Source: Bacillota bacterium
GTDB taxonomy: Bacteria > Bacillota > DTU030 > DUMP01
Direction: 5' to 3'
Assembly: GCA_030154105.1 (NCBI GenBank)
Contig: JASKKP010000001.1
Location: forward strand, 145,967 to 209,966
DNA length: 64,000 nucleotides
The notes below the pieces were generated by a model. It was not told the origin of the DNA. It saw only the letters and a program-made list of their open reading frames with translations, and made no database searches. The first letter of the stretch is position 1. Each line of letters starts with the position of its first letter. This document shows positions 16,021-27,307 of the stretch, piece after piece. A program made the position numbers and the translations under genes.

Positions 16021-16066
16021 AAATGTGCGAACGTTAAAGATAAAAAGATGTGTATCGTTCGGTTTT
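16021..16066 (+). promoter_or_regulatory. Putative PurR operator (pair of inverted PurBox-like sites)
   Basis: Two inverted PurBox-like sequences lie just upstream of the purine promoter: TGTGCGAACGTT (16024-16035) and, on the minus strand, AAAACCGAACGAT (16054-16066). They share the CGAAC core of the Firmicute PurBox and are separated by 18 bases, similar to the Bacillus arrangement. No purR gene is in the window. Confidence 0.6.
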
Positions 16067-16070
16067 CTTG

Positions 16071-16099
16071 TTGACAAAGAAGATTACGTTTGGTAGGAT
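16071..16099 (+). promoter_or_regulatory. Sigma-A-type promoter of the purine operon
   Basis: TTGACA (16071-16076), a 17-base spacer and TAGGAT (16094-16099). Transcription would begin near 16106, giving a leader of about 335 bases that contains the ykkC-type aptamer. Confidence 0.85.
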
Positions 16100-16194
16100 A
16101 ACTTTTGGCAGGGCAAGGAAAAACAACATTGGGATATAGACCTCAGGCATAAAAGGGGATGGCGGCGGGAAGGAATGCGCCGACAAACCAAGAT

Positions 16195-16296
16195 TGCTCT
16201 GAGGGAAAGTGTGCCTAGGGTTCCGCGCGCAGGCGGTCTGGACCAAGTGGCACAGGCGCACGGGCGCTACACCGGAGGGAGAAAAGCCCAGGCGGG
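16195..16296 (+). ncRNA. ykkC-type riboswitch, probably the PRPP-sensing subtype
   Basis: The leader carries the ykkC aptamer blocks in order: CCTAGGGTTCCG, GTCTGGACCAAGTGGCACAG, GCGCTACACCGGAGGGAGAA and AAAGCCC. These match the conserved core of ykkC RNAs. The location before a purine operon, rather than guanidine or branched-chain amino acid genes, favours the PRPP subtype (2b). PRPP binding is known to favour read-through in such leaders. The 3' AAGCCC segment is shared with the terminator stem that follows, so the switch is visible. Ligand assignment is by context; the subtype-specific nucleotides were not checked. Confidence 0.85.
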
Positions 16297-16345
16297 GAGG
16301 TTTCACTCAAGAGTTGAAAACCACCCGTCTGGGCTTGCGCTTTTT
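16284..16345 (+). terminator. Riboswitch-controlled terminator before purE
   Basis: AAGCCCAGGCGGG pairs with CCCGTCTGGGCTT (16324-16336), with a lower AGGTTT/AAACC extension, followed by GCGC and TTTTT. The 5' arm includes the aptamer's last conserved pairing segment, so ligand binding would block terminator formation. Confidence 0.82.
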
Positions 16346-16441
16346 GCCTTTAACCGAGGATGGGAGAACGGGGTGTGGTGCCGGCGGACTTCAGGGGAAA
16401 CGGGCAACATAACCTGGCGGAAACGATAAGGAGGAAAACAT

Positions 16442-16945
16442 ATGGCCGAGCCGAAGGTAGGAATTGTTCTAGGCAGCGACTCGGATCTGTCTTTGGGCCG
16501 GGAGGCGGCGAAGGTGCTGGCCGGGTTCGGCGTGCCTTACGAAGTGGTGCTGGCCTCGGCGCACCGCTCGCCGGATAAGGCGTCCCGTTATGCCCGCGAG
16601 GCGGCGGGACGGGGTCTTAAGGTTATCATTGCGGTGGCCGGTCTGGCCGCCCACCTGCCCGGGGTGCTGGCGGCGCAGACGACGCTCCCGGTGATCGGCG
16701 TGCCGGCGGCGGCCGGGACCCTAGGGGGCCTGGATGCGCTCTTCGCCACGGTCCAGATGCCGAGCGGGGTACCGGTGGCCACGGTGGGTATCGGCGCGGC
16801 GAAGAACGCGGCGCTTCTGGCCGTGGCCGTCCTGGCCACCGCGGACCCTGAGCTGGCCGCGCGCCTGGCGAGATACCGGGAGGAGCTGGCGCGAGAGGTG
16901 GAAGCAAAGGAAGAGAAGCTTAAGGAACAGGGGCTCGAGTTTTAG
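16442..16945 (+). CDS. purE: N5-carboxyaminoimidazole ribonucleotide mutase PurE
   Basis: PurE carries out the carboxylation step of AIR to CAIR in purine synthesis. The 167-residue protein shows [18 protein letters not shown] and AGLAAHLPG motifs, the last being the usual active-site loop. No purK lies in the operon, so PurE may act on CO2 directly (class II-like) or PurK may be elsewhere. High CO2 in an acetogen would make direct carboxylation plausible. ATG follows AGGAGGAAAACAT. It is the first gene of the operon. The C-terminal tail is lysine/glutamate rich. Confidence 0.93.
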   Translation: MAEPKVGIVLGSDSDLSLGREAAKVLAGFGVPYEVVLASAHRSPDKASRYAREAAGRGLKVIIAVAGLAAHLPGVLAAQTTLPVIGVPAAAGTLGGLDALFATVQMPSGVPVATVGIGAAKNAALLAVAVLATADPELAARLARYREELAREVEAKEEKLKEQGLEF

Positions 16946-16956
16946 GGGGGAAGAGC

Positions 16957-18249
16957 ATGATCGAGCGTTACACCTATCCGGAGATGGCGCACATCTGGAC
17001 GGAAGAGAACAAGATGCAAAAGTGGCTGGAAGTGGAAATCCTCGCCTGCGAGGCGATGGCCGAGCTGGGGGAGATCCCGCGGGAGGCGGCAAAGGCCATC
17101 CGCGAGCGCGCCGGCTTTGACGTGGCGCGGGTCAAGGAGATCGAGCAGGTGACCAGGCACGACGTGGCCGCCTTTGTCGAGTGCGTAGCCGAGCGGGTGG
17201 GCGAGGCCGGGAAGTACGTGCACCGCGGCCTAACTTCCTCCGACGTGCTGGATACCGGGCTGGCCCTGCAGATGAAAGAGGCGGGAGAACTCCTTATCAA
17301 GGACGTGGAAAGGCTTCTTTTCGTGCTCAAAGAGAAGGCACTCCAGCACAAGTACACGGTGATGATCGGGCGGACGCACGGGGTACATGCCGAGCCTACC
17401 ACCTGGGGGTTAAAGCTCCTCCTTTGGGCGGCGGAGATGGAGCGGGCGCGCGACCGGCTCGGCCATGCCCTGGCCACCATCAGCGTGGGGAAAATCTCCG
17501 GTGCGGTGGGCACGTACGCCAACGTGGACCCGCGCGTGGAAAGTTACGTCTGCGAGCGCCTGGGGCTTAGGCCGGCTAAGGTTTCTACGCAGATCCTGCA
17601 GCGCGACCGGCATGCTGAGTACCTGACGGCCTTGGCCCTGGTGGGGAGCTCGCTGGAGAAGTTTGCCACTGAGATCCGCAGCCTGCAGCGCACGGAAATT
17701 CTGGAAGTGGAGGAGTCCTTCCACAAAGGACAAAAAGGATCGTCGGCCATGCCGCACAAGCGCAACCCGGTAAACTGCGAGCGTATCGCTGGCCTGGCCC
17801 GGCTGCTCCGGGCGAACGCCCAGGCGGCCATGGAGAATGTGAGCCTCTGGCACGAACGGGACATCAGCCACTCCTCGGTGGAACGAGTGATCATCCCCGA
17901 CTCCTGCCTGGTGCTGGACTTCATGCTGCGCCAGTTCACGGCCATCATGGAGAACCTCATCGTCTACCCGGAGCACATGCGCGCCAATTTGGAACGAACC
18001 GGCGGGCTGATTTTCTCGCAGAGGGTTTTGCTGGCCTTGGTGGATAAGGGTGTTTCCCGCAGCGATGCCTATGCCTGGGTGCAGGAGGCGGCCATGGCCA
18101 CCTGGCAGGAGGGGGGCAGCTTCAAGGAGCGGGTGCTGGGCGATGCCCGCATCCGCGGCTACCTTACCGCCGAGGAGATCGAGGGCCTTTTCGACTACCG
18201 CTACCACCTGCGCCACGTGGACGAGATTTTTGCCCGCTTCGGATTGTAA
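16957..18249 (+). CDS. purB: Adenylosuccinate lyase
   Basis: PurB performs two fumarate-releasing steps: SAICAR to AICAR and adenylosuccinate to AMP. The 430-residue protein carries the superfamily signature SSAMPHKRNPVNCE near residue 265, plus GRTHGVHAEPTTWG and TSSDVLDTGLALQ, which hold catalytic histidine and substrate-binding residues. Length matches the short bacterial form. ATG follows AGGGGGGAAGAGC, 11 bases after purE. Confidence 0.97.
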   Translation: MIERYTYPEMAHIWTEENKMQKWLEVEILACEAMAELGEIPREAAKAIRERAGFDVARVKEIEQVTRHDVAAFVECVAERVGEAGKYVHRGLTSSDVLDTGLALQMKEAGELLIKDVERLLFVLKEKALQHKYTVMIGRTHGVHAEPTTWGLKLLLWAAEMERARDRLGHALATISVGKISGAVGTYANVDPRVESYVCERLGLRPAKVSTQILQRDRHAEYLTALALVGSSLEKFATEIRSLQRTEILEVEESFHKGQKGSSAMPHKRNPVNCERIAGLARLLRANAQAAMENVSLWHERDISHSSVERVIIPDSCLVLDFMLRQFTAIMENLIVYPEHMRANLERTGGLIFSQRVLLALVDKGVSRSDAYAWVQEAAMATWQEGGSFKERVLGDARIRGYLTAEEIEGLFDYRYHLRHVDEIFARFGL

Positions 18250-18258
18250 GGCCTTCAC

Positions 18259-18298
18259 GGTACCTAAGGCGCCGTGCGGGGGATGCCCCTCGGCCTCA
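18259..18298 (+). repeat. Dispersed GC-rich repeat, left-arm fragment between purB and purC
   Basis: GGTACCTAAGGCGCC, then TGCGGGGGATGCCC and TCGGCCT, starting 10 bases after the purB stop. It is closely similar to the copy after purF at 23932 and to the left arm at 19281. It is transcribed within the operon. Confidence 0.6.
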
Positions 18299-18374
18299 CT
18301 TGTGGCAGAACAACTGTACCGAATAGCGTTGTCCAAGGTACGTGTGCCCAGATTGACTGAGAAGGAGGATCGGC

Positions 18375-19079
18375 ATGGAAAAGCGCGAGCAGGTTTACGA
18401 GGGTAAGGCCAAGATAGTCTACCGCACCGATGATCCCGAGCGCTACATCTTGTATTTTAAAGACGACGCTACCGCCTTCAACGGCCTGAAAAAGGGCACC
18501 ATCTCCGGCAAGGGCGAGTTAAATAACCGCATCTCCGCTCATTTCTTCGCCCTGCTCGAGGAGCACGGCATCCCCACGCACTTCGAAAAACTTCTTTCCC
18601 CCCGCGAGATGCTGGTAAAAAAGGTCACCATTCTCCCCATTGAGGTTGTGGTGCGCAACATCGCCGCCGGGAGTCTCGCCAAGCGTTTGGGGCTGGCCGA
18701 AGGCACGCCCATGCGCCGGCCCGTCCTCGAGTTTTACTTGAAGAGCGACGAGCTGGGCGACCCGATGATCAACGAATATCACATCTACGCCCTTAGTCTG
18801 GCCAGCGAGGACGAACTTAAGACCCTTGCCGATTACGCTTTAAAGATAAACTCCATACTGAGCGCCTACTTGGCCGAGCGAAAGCTGGAGCTGGTAGACT
18901 TCAAGCTCGAGTTCGGGCGCACCGCCGGGGGCGCGATCATTCTCGCCGACGAGATCTCCCCGGACACCTGCCGTTTCTGGGATGCCGAGACGAAGGAGAA
19001 GCTGGACAAGGATCGTTTCCGCCGCGACCTGGGCGGCGTGGAAGAAGCCTACCAGGAAATTTGGCGCCGGCTGTCTTGA
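18375..19079 (+). CDS. purC: SAICAR synthetase
   Basis: PurC ligates aspartate to CAIR using ATP. The 234-residue protein shows the family motifs YEGKAKIVY at the start, the glycine-rich [23 protein letters not shown] in the form [16 protein letters not shown], and [10 protein letters not shown] near residue 178. ATG follows GAAGGAGGATCGGC. It is separated from purB by 125 bases holding a repeat fragment, and from purS by 327 bases holding two larger repeat units. Confidence 0.97.
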   Translation: MEKREQVYEGKAKIVYRTDDPERYILYFKDDATAFNGLKKGTISGKGELNNRISAHFFALLEEHGIPTHFEKLLSPREMLVKKVTILPIEVVVRNIAAGSLAKRLGLAEGTPMRRPVLEFYLKSDELGDPMINEYHIYALSLASEDELKTLADYALKINSILSAYLAERKLELVDFKLEFGRTAGGAIILADEISPDTCRFWDAETKEKLDKDRFRRDLGGVEEAYQEIWRRLS

Positions 19080-19081
19080 TA

Positions 19082-19245
19082 GGCGCCGCTTGGGGGATGC
19101 CCGCGGCCAAGGGGTTTGGGTACCGAACGGGGGCCGGCGGGTATCCCCACGCGGCGCCGGCGACCTCCCGACGAACGAACTCGGTTCGCTCGGGGCGCGG
19201 GCAGAACTCGGCCCTAGCGGGCCTCAGACACCGCCCGCGCTTTCC
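19082..19245 (+). repeat. Dispersed GC-rich hairpin repeat, full unit 1
   Basis: This is the most complete copy. Its left arm GGCGCCGC (19082-19089), GGGGGAT and CCCGC pair with the right arm GCGGG, ATCCCC and GCGGCGCC (19151-19158), giving a long imperfect hairpin. A conserved tail follows: CGACCTCCCGACGAACGAAC, CTCGG, TTCGCTCGGGG. It starts three bases after the purC stop and lies inside the purine operon. Confidence 0.65.
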
Positions 19246-19280
19246 CTCGCTCACCTCGTTCTTTGAATGGCGGTACGCAA

Positions 19281-19382
19281 GGCGCCGCTTAGGGGATGAC
19301 CCGCGGCCCCTGGGTGTTGGGTGCCGAGGTTGATCCGGCGGGTATTTCTGCCGCGGTGCCGACGACCTGAGGACGAACGAAG
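19281..19382 (+). repeat. Dispersed GC-rich hairpin repeat, unit 2 (tandem)
   Basis: A second, more diverged unit sits 199 bases after the first in the same orientation: GGCGCCGCTTAGGGGATGAC, CCGCGG, CCGGCGGGTAT, GCGGTGCC, and the tail CGACCTGAGGACGAACGAAG. It ends just before purS. The two units fill most of the purC-purS gap. Confidence 0.62.
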
Positions 19383-19406
19383 ACGATGACACAAGGAGGG
19401 CATGAA

Positions 19407-19661
19407 GTGTACCTGGTCAAGGTCTATGTCACCTTGAAGAAGGGGATTCTCGACCCCCAGGGGGTGACCATTCGGGGAGCGCTGGAGGCGCTTGACTATA
19501 AAAACGTTCGCGAAGTGCGTACCGGCAAGTACATGGAGCTCGAGTTGGATGCGCCCACGGCCGAGGCGGCGCGGGAAGAAGCGGCCGAAATGGCGCGGCG
19601 GCTCCTGGCCAATCCGGTGATCGAGGACTACCGGTTGGAAGTGGAGGAGGCGCGGGCATGA
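19407..19661 (+). CDS. purS: FGAM synthetase subunit PurS
   Basis: PurS is the small structural subunit of the PurS-PurQ-PurL complex and channels ammonia to PurL. It is 84 residues: [20 protein letters not shown], then a [13 protein letters not shown] turn and an ACT-like helix-strand end. GTG 19407 is chosen because AGGAGGG lies six bases upstream. An upstream ATG at 19386 would add seven non-conserved residues and put the ribosome-binding site inside the gene. The stop overlaps purQ by four bases. Confidence 0.95.
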   Translation: MYLVKVYVTLKKGILDPQGVTIRGALEALDYKNVREVRTGKYMELELDAPTAEAAREEAAEMARRLLANPVIEDYRLEVEEARA

Positions 19662-20358
19662 AGTTCGGGGTGGTCGTTTTTCCCGGCTCCAACTGCGATG
19701 CCGACTGCTACCACGCAGTGAAGAACGTCCTCGGCGTCGAGTGCGACTACCTCTGGCATGAGGACACCGACGTTGCCGGTTACGACGCGATCATCCTGCC
19801 CGGCGGCTTTTCCTACGGCGATTACTTGCGTACGGGGGCCATTGCCCGCTTTTCACCCATCATGGCGGCGGTGGCCGACTTCGCTCGAGCGGGCGGGCTG
19901 GTTCTGGGAATCTGCAACGGCTTCCAGATCCTCCTCGAGGCCGGCCTGCTTCCCGGGGCCATGCGCCGCAACGTCGGCCTTTCCTTCCGCTGTGAGTTCA
20001 TCCACGTGCGGGTGGAAAATGCGGACACGCCCTTTACCGGTGCTTACCGCCCCGGCCAGGTGCTGCGCCTGCCCATCGCCCACGGCGAAGGCAACTACTA
20101 CGCGGACCCGGAAACCCTGGCAGCTCTCGAGGCGGGCGGGCAGGTGGTGCTGCGCTACTCCGAACCCGACGGGCGCATAAGCGAGGCCGCCAACCCCAAC
20201 GGTTCCCTTCACAACATTGCCGCCCTCATCAATAAGGAAGGCAATGTTTTAGGGATGATGCCGCATCCCGAGCGGGCTTCCGAGGCCATCTTGGGTTCTG
20301 AGGACGGCCGCGGCATCTTCACTTCCATGCTCCGGTACCTAGAAAGGAGGCGGGGAAG

Positions 20359-20362
<4 letters not shown>
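19658..20362 (+). CDS. purQ: FGAM synthetase glutaminase subunit PurQ
   Basis: PurQ hydrolyses glutamine to supply ammonia for FGAR amidation. The 234-residue class I amidotransferase shows the nucleophile cysteine in [17 protein letters not shown] and the oxyanion region [15 protein letters not shown]. The catalytic His/Glu are in MMPHPERA near residue 205. It begins within the purS stop (ATGA) and overlaps purL by four bases, so all three subunits are translationally coupled. Confidence 0.97.
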
Positions 20363-22535
<2,173 letters not shown>

Positions 22536-22548
<13 letters not shown>

Positions 22549-23912
22549 GCGACGACAAATTCCACGAGGAGTGCGGCATTTTCGGCATCTACGCGCCGGG
22601 CGAGGATGTCGCCCGCTTAACCTACATGGGGCTTTTCGCCCTGCAGCACCGCGGCCAGGAAAGTGCCGGCATTGCCGTCACCGACGGCCGCAGCATCGCC
22701 CTGGAAAAAGGGCTGGGGTTGGTGGGCGAGGTGTTCGGCGAAGATCGCCTGGCCCGGCTCAAGGGAAAAGTGGCCATCGGCCATGTGCGCTACTCCACGG
22801 CCGGGGGCGGGGGCCTCAACAACGCCCAGCCGCTGGCCGCAACTTCCCGGCGCGGGTCGCTGGCCTTGGCCCATAACGGCAACCTGGTAAACGCGGCGGA
22901 GCTCCGCGAAGAGTTAAGCGAGCGCGGCTATCTCTTTCAGACCACGAGCGATACCGAAGTGATCGCCAGCCTTACCGCGCAGGCGGAGGCGCGGGACGTG
23001 ACCACCGCCCTGATCAGCGCCCTGGGGCGGGTGACCGGTTCCTACGCCCTGGTGGTGCTTACCCCCGGCGGCCTGCTGGGGGTGCGCGACCCGCACGGCA
23101 TGCGCCCTCTGTGCCTGGGGCGCCTGGGTTCGGGTTACGTGCTCGCCTCAGAAAGTTGCGCGCTGGATACGGTGGGGGCCGAGTTCGTCCGCGACCTGGA
23201 GCCCGGGGAGCTGGTGCGCATCGGGCCCGAGGGCGTGGAGTCCCTGCACTTTGCCCGGGAAAAGAAGGCGTTTTGCATTTTTGAATTCATCTACTTCGCC
23301 CGGCCGGACAGCCGCCTCGAAGGGGTCAACGTCCACGAGGCCAGGCGGCGGGCGGGTATCCTGCTCGCCCGGGAACATCCGGCCACGGCCGACCTGGTGG
23401 TTCCGGTGCCGGATTCAGGTATTTCCGCCGCCCTGGGATACGCGGAGGCCTCCGGCATCCCGTACGCCGTCGGCCTCATTAAGAACCGCTACGTGGGCCG
23501 CACCTTCATCCAGCCGGCGCAGAAAACGCGGGAATTCGGAGTACACCTGAAGCTCAACCCCATCCGGGAGGTGCTGGCCGGCAAGCGCATTGTCCTGGTG
23601 GACGACTCCATCGTGCGCGGGACCACCAGCCGGCGTATCGTGCGCCTCCTAAGGGGCGCCGGGGCGCGCGAGGTACATGTGCGCATAAGCTCGCCGCCCA
23701 TCGTGAGCCCCTGCTACTACGGCATCGATACGCCGACCCACGCCGAGCTTATCGGGGCGCGCTACAACGTGGAGGAGATACGGCAGGCCATCGGTGCCGA
23801 TTCCCTCGGTTATCTCAGCCTTGCGGCGCTCAAGGAGGCGGTGGGACTACCTGGAGAGCCGTACTGCCTGGCCTGTTTTACCGGCCGCTACCCGGCCGGC
23901 CGGTGCGCCTAA
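22536..23912 (+). CDS. purF: Amidophosphoribosyltransferase
   Basis: PurF makes phosphoribosylamine from PRPP and glutamine, the first committed step of purine synthesis. GTG 22536 follows AGGAGGGG. From it, a 12-residue propeptide precedes the N-terminal nucleophile cysteine in EECGIFGIY, as in Bacillus PurF. The PRPP motif [15 protein letters not shown] is near residue 355. Cysteines in [21 protein letters not shown] and YCLACF match the four 4Fe-4S ligands of the oxygen-labile form. This suits an anaerobe. It overlaps purL by 13 bases. Confidence 0.96.
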
Positions 23913-23931
23913 GAAGTTTGCGAGGGGAAAC

Positions 23932-23972
23932 TTCGGTACGTAACGCTCCTGCGGGGGATGCCCTCGGCCTTA
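23932..23972 (+). repeat. Dispersed GC-rich repeat, left-arm fragment between purF and purM
   Basis: TTCGGTACGTAACGCTCC, then TGCGGGGGATGCCC and TCGGCCTTA, shortly after the purF stop. It is closest to the copy at 18259-18298. Confidence 0.6.
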
Positions 23973-24032
23973 GTCGGCTTTGGTGCTAAGACATATTTGC
24001 GCTTTCAAAGTAAGGGAAGGAGGGGGAAGCCG

Positions 24033-25085
24033 GTGCCCGAAGGAGGTTGGAGCTACGAGCGGGCCGGAGTAGATATCGATGCCGGGAATGAAGCCGTGGA
24101 GCGCATCAAGCCGCACGTGGCCTCTACAGTTCGCTCCGGCGTTGTCGGCGGTATCGGCGGTTTCGCCGGGCTCTTCCAGCTGGATCTTAAGCGTTTTAGG
24201 GAACCGGTTCTGGTCTCCGGCTGCGACGGCGTAGGGACCAAGCTCAAGGTGGCCTTTGCCCTGGGGAAGCACGACACGGTAGGGATAGATGCCGTGGCCA
24301 TGTGTGTAAACGACATCTTGGTACAGGGGGCAGAGCCGCTCTTTTTCCTGGACTATCTGGCGGTGGGGAAGCTTGTCCCGGAGCAGGTGGAGCAGGTGGT
24401 TGCGGGCGTGGCGGCCGGCTGCCGCGCGGCAGGCTGTGCCCTTTTGGGTGGGGAGACGGCGGAGATGCCCGGGTTTTATCCGCCCGGGGAGTACGATTTG
24501 GCCGGGTTTGCCGTAGGGGCCGTGGAAAGGAGCCGGTTGGTAGATGGCAGCGGCATCAGGCCGGGGGACGTAGTGCTGGGTCTTGCCTCCAGCGGCCTTC
24601 ACAGCAACGGGTTTTCCCTGGCCCGGCGGGTGCTCTTGGAGGAGGCGGGGTTAAATTTGTGGGACTCGCTACCCGAGCTGGGCTGTACCCTGGGGGAGGA
24701 GATGCTGCGGCCCACGCGGATCTACGTCCGCCCGGTGTTAGACCTCCTGCCCGAGGTGCGGGTTAAAGGTATGGCCCACATCACGGGGGGCGGACTCCTG
24801 GAAAACATCCCGCGCGTCCTGCCGCCCGGAACGCGGGTGCGCCTTGTGGCCGGGGCCTGGCCGGTGCCGCCCATCTTTTCTCTCATCCAAGAGAAAGGCA
24901 ACGTCGCCGAGGCGGAGATGCTGCGCACCTTTAACCTGGGAATCGGCTACGTGCTCATCGTCGGGCCGGAGGATGAGGAGCGCACCCTCGAACTTCTCGC
25001 CGCTTTAGGAGAAAAAGCCTGGCCCATCGGTACGGTGGTGGCTGGCGAGCCGGGGGTGGAAGTGGAAGGGAGGATTTTCCCGTGA
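24033..25085 (+). CDS. purM: Phosphoribosylformylglycinamidine cyclo-ligase (AIR synthetase)
   Basis: PurM closes the imidazole ring, forming AIR from FGAM with ATP. The 350-residue protein starts [20 protein letters not shown] and carries [40 protein letters not shown] and [12 protein letters not shown] chose GTG 24033, about 8 bases after AAGGAGGGGG; in-frame starts further upstream run through the repeat fragment and add no conserved sequence. The stop overlaps purN by four bases. Confidence 0.96.
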   Translation: MPEGGWSYERAGVDIDAGNEAVERIKPHVASTVRSGVVGGIGGFAGLFQLDLKRFREPVLVSGCDGVGTKLKVAFALGKHDTVGIDAVAMCVNDILVQGAEPLFFLDYLAVGKLVPEQVEQVVAGVAAGCRAAGCALLGGETAEMPGFYPPGEYDLAGFAVGAVERSRLVDGSGIRPGDVVLGLASSGLHSNGFSLARRVLLEEAGLNLWDSLPELGCTLGEEMLRPTRIYVRPVLDLLPEVRVKGMAHITGGGLLENIPRVLPPGTRVRLVAGAWPVPPIFSLIQEKGNVAEAEMLRTFNLGIGYVLIVGPEDEERTLELLAALGEKAWPIGTVVAGEPGVEVEGRIFP

Positions 25086-25696
25086 CGGCGAATTTGGCCG
25101 TGCTGGTTTCCGGGCGCGGGACTAATCTTCAGGCCATCATCGATGCCTGGGAGGCGGGTGAGCTGCCGGTAAACATCGTCGGGGTCTTGAGCGATAACCC
25201 CGGGGCCAAAGCCCTGGAACGGGCGTCGGCGCACGGGCTGCGCACGGCGGTGCTGGTAGCGGCCTCCTACCCAGACCGCCGGGCGTACGGGGAAGCCGTT
25301 GTGGGGCTTCTAGAGTCTTGGGGGACGGAGATTGTGGCCCTGGCCGGGTTTATGCGCCTCCTCGATCCGGTAGTGATCCGCGCCTTCCCGGGGCGTATTC
25401 TAAACATTCACCCTTCGCTTCTTCCCGCTTTCCCCGGCCTTCATGCCCAGCGCCAGGCCCTGGAGTACGGCGTGCGCGTGTCGGGCTGCACCGTACACCT
25501 GGTGGATGAGGGGATGGACACGGGACCGATTGTGCTCCAGGCGGCGGTGCCGGTGCTGCCGGAGGATACCGAAGAGACTCTCGCCGCGCGCATCCTCAAG
25601 GAGGAGCACCGCCTCTACCCCGAGGCCATCCGCCTCCTGGCCACCGGACGCTTAAAGGTTGAAGGCCGGCGCGTGATCATTTTGCCCGAGCGTTGA
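25082..25696 (+). CDS. purN: Phosphoribosylglycinamide formyltransferase (10-formyl-THF dependent)
   Basis: PurN transfers a formyl group from 10-formyl-THF to GAR. The 204-residue protein shows [16 protein letters not shown] (phosphate loop), [13 protein letters not shown], and the catalytic [17 protein letters not shown]-type segment with Asn, His and a later Asp in [14 protein letters not shown] 25082 overlaps the purM stop. It depends on formyl-THF, which Fhs (31.7 kb) supplies. Confidence 0.96.
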   Translation: MTANLAVLVSGRGTNLQAIIDAWEAGELPVNIVGVLSDNPGAKALERASAHGLRTAVLVAASYPDRRAYGEAVVGLLESWGTEIVALAGFMRLLDPVVIRAFPGRILNIHPSLLPAFPGLHAQRQALEYGVRVSGCTVHLVDEGMDTGPIVLQAAVPVLPEDTEETLAARILKEEHRLYPEAIRLLATGRLKVEGRRVIILPER

Positions 25697-25757
25697 TTCG
25701 GGCGCGGAAGAAACAAATGTGAAAATCGGCGATTGGCAAAATCTAGGAGGTATCCAG

Positions 25758-27290
25758 ATGATCAGCGTCAAGCGCGCCCTGCTTTCGGTTTCGGATAAGG
25801 GCGGGATTGTGGAGTTCGCCCGCGGGCTTGCCGAACTGGGCGTCGAAATCGTCTCTTCGGGCGGGACGGCGCGGGTACTGGCGGAGGCCGGCGTGCCGGT
25901 CCGCCGGGTAGAGGAGGTTACCGGGTTTCCGGAAATCCTGGACGGGCGCGTGAAAACCTTACATCCGGCCATTCACGCCGGCATCCTCGCCCGGCGCGAC
26001 GTCCCCGAACACCTGGCGAAACTTGAGGAGCTCGGCATCCGGCCGATCGACCTCGTGGCGGTGAACCTTTATCCCTTCGCGGCCACCATCGCCCGCCCGG
26101 ACGTTACCCTGGAAGAAGCCGTCGAAAACATCGATATCGGCGGGCCGACCCTCATTCGGGCGGCGGCCAAGAATCACCGGGGCGTAGTGGTGGTAGTTAA
26201 CCCCCTGCACTACGAAGAGATTCTTAAGGAACTCCGTGAAAAAGGCGGGGTCAGTTTCGAGACGGCCTACCGCCTGGCGGCCGAGGCCTTCGCCCACACG
26301 GCCGAGTACGACAGCGTTATTGCCGCTTATCTGGCCGGGCGTAACGAAGTCTTCCCGGCGAGCCTGCCCCTTGCCTATACCAAGGTGCGAGACCTGCGCT
26401 ACGGGGAAAACCCGCACCAGAGGGCGGCCCTTTACGCCCGGCCCGGGGCAGAGAAGGGGATTGCCTTTGCCCGCCGGCTCCACGGCAAGGAGCTTTCCTT
26501 CAACAACATCGCCGACGCCAACGCCGCCTGGGAGCTGGTGCAGGAGTTTAGCGCACCGTGCGCCGTGGGCGTCAAACACATGAACCCGTGCGGCGTGGGG
26601 ATAGGCCCGGACCTTCTTCAGGCTTGGCGGAAGGCCTACGCGGGCGATCCGGTCTCCATCTTCGGCGGCATCGTCGCCTTTAACCGAGAAGTTACGGCAG
26701 ACTTGGCCGCGGCCCTAAACGAGATCTTTTTGGAGGTGGTGATCGCCCCCGGCTTTAGCGACGAGGCACTGGCGATTCTCAAAGAAAAGAAAAACCGTAT
26801 CCTGCTCGAAGCCAAAAGCGGCCGGGCGCAGCCGGGTTGGGATCTTAGAACGGTGCGCGGCGGGCTTTTGGTGCAGGAACTGGATGTTCGGGATTACGAC
26901 CCGGCCGACCTAAAGGTGGTGACGCGGCGCGCGCCGACGGAAAAGGAAATGGCGGACCTCGCCTTCGCCTGGAAAGTGGTGAAGTACGTAAAGTCCAACG
27001 CCATCGTCCTGGCGCGGGACGGGGGCACGGTAGGCGTGGGTGCCGGGCAGATGAACCGCGTCGGGGCGGTGGAGATTGCGGTGCGCCAGGCGGGAGAGAA
27101 GGCCCGCGGTGCGGTGCTGGCTTCCGACGCGTTCTTCCCCATGCCGGATTCGGTCGAGGCGGCAGCGCGGGCCGGGGTGACGGCCATCATCCAGCCGGGC
27201 GGTTCCGTCCGCGATGCGGATTCCATCCGCGCGGCGGATGAAGCCGGCATGGCCATGGTCTTCACCGGCATCCGCCACTTCCGGCACTAA
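25758..27290 (+). CDS. purH: Bifunctional AICAR transformylase / IMP cyclohydrolase
   Basis: PurH carries out the last two steps to IMP, using 10-formyl-THF. The 510-residue protein has an N-terminal MGS-like cyclohydrolase domain ([29 protein letters not shown]). The transformylase domain follows from about residue 200, with [11 protein letters not shown] (Lys-His pair) and [14 protein letters not shown] 25758 has AGGAGGTATCCAG directly upstream. A 61-base gap precedes it. Confidence 0.97.
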   Translation: MISVKRALLSVSDKGGIVEFARGLAELGVEIVSSGGTARVLAEAGVPVRRVEEVTGFPEILDGRVKTLHPAIHAGILARRDVPEHLAKLEELGIRPIDLVAVNLYPFAATIARPDVTLEEAVENIDIGGPTLIRAAAKNHRGVVVVVNPLHYEEILKELREKGGVSFETAYRLAAEAFAHTAEYDSVIAAYLAGRNEVFPASLPLAYTKVRDLRYGENPHQRAALYARPGAEKGIAFARRLHGKELSFNNIADANAAWELVQEFSAPCAVGVKHMNPCGVGIGPDLLQAWRKAYAGDPVSIFGGIVAFNREVTADLAAALNEIFLEVVIAPGFSDEALAILKEKKNRILLEAKSGRAQPGWDLRTVRGGLLVQELDVRDYDPADLKVVTRRAPTEKEMADLAFAWKVVKYVKSNAIVLARDGGTVGVGAGQMNRVGAVEIAVRQAGEKARGAVLASDAFFPMPDSVEAAARAGVTAIIQPGGSVRDADSIRAADEAGMAMVFTGIRHFRH

Positions 27291-27307
27291 TTTCGGAGGT
27301 GAGCGAC

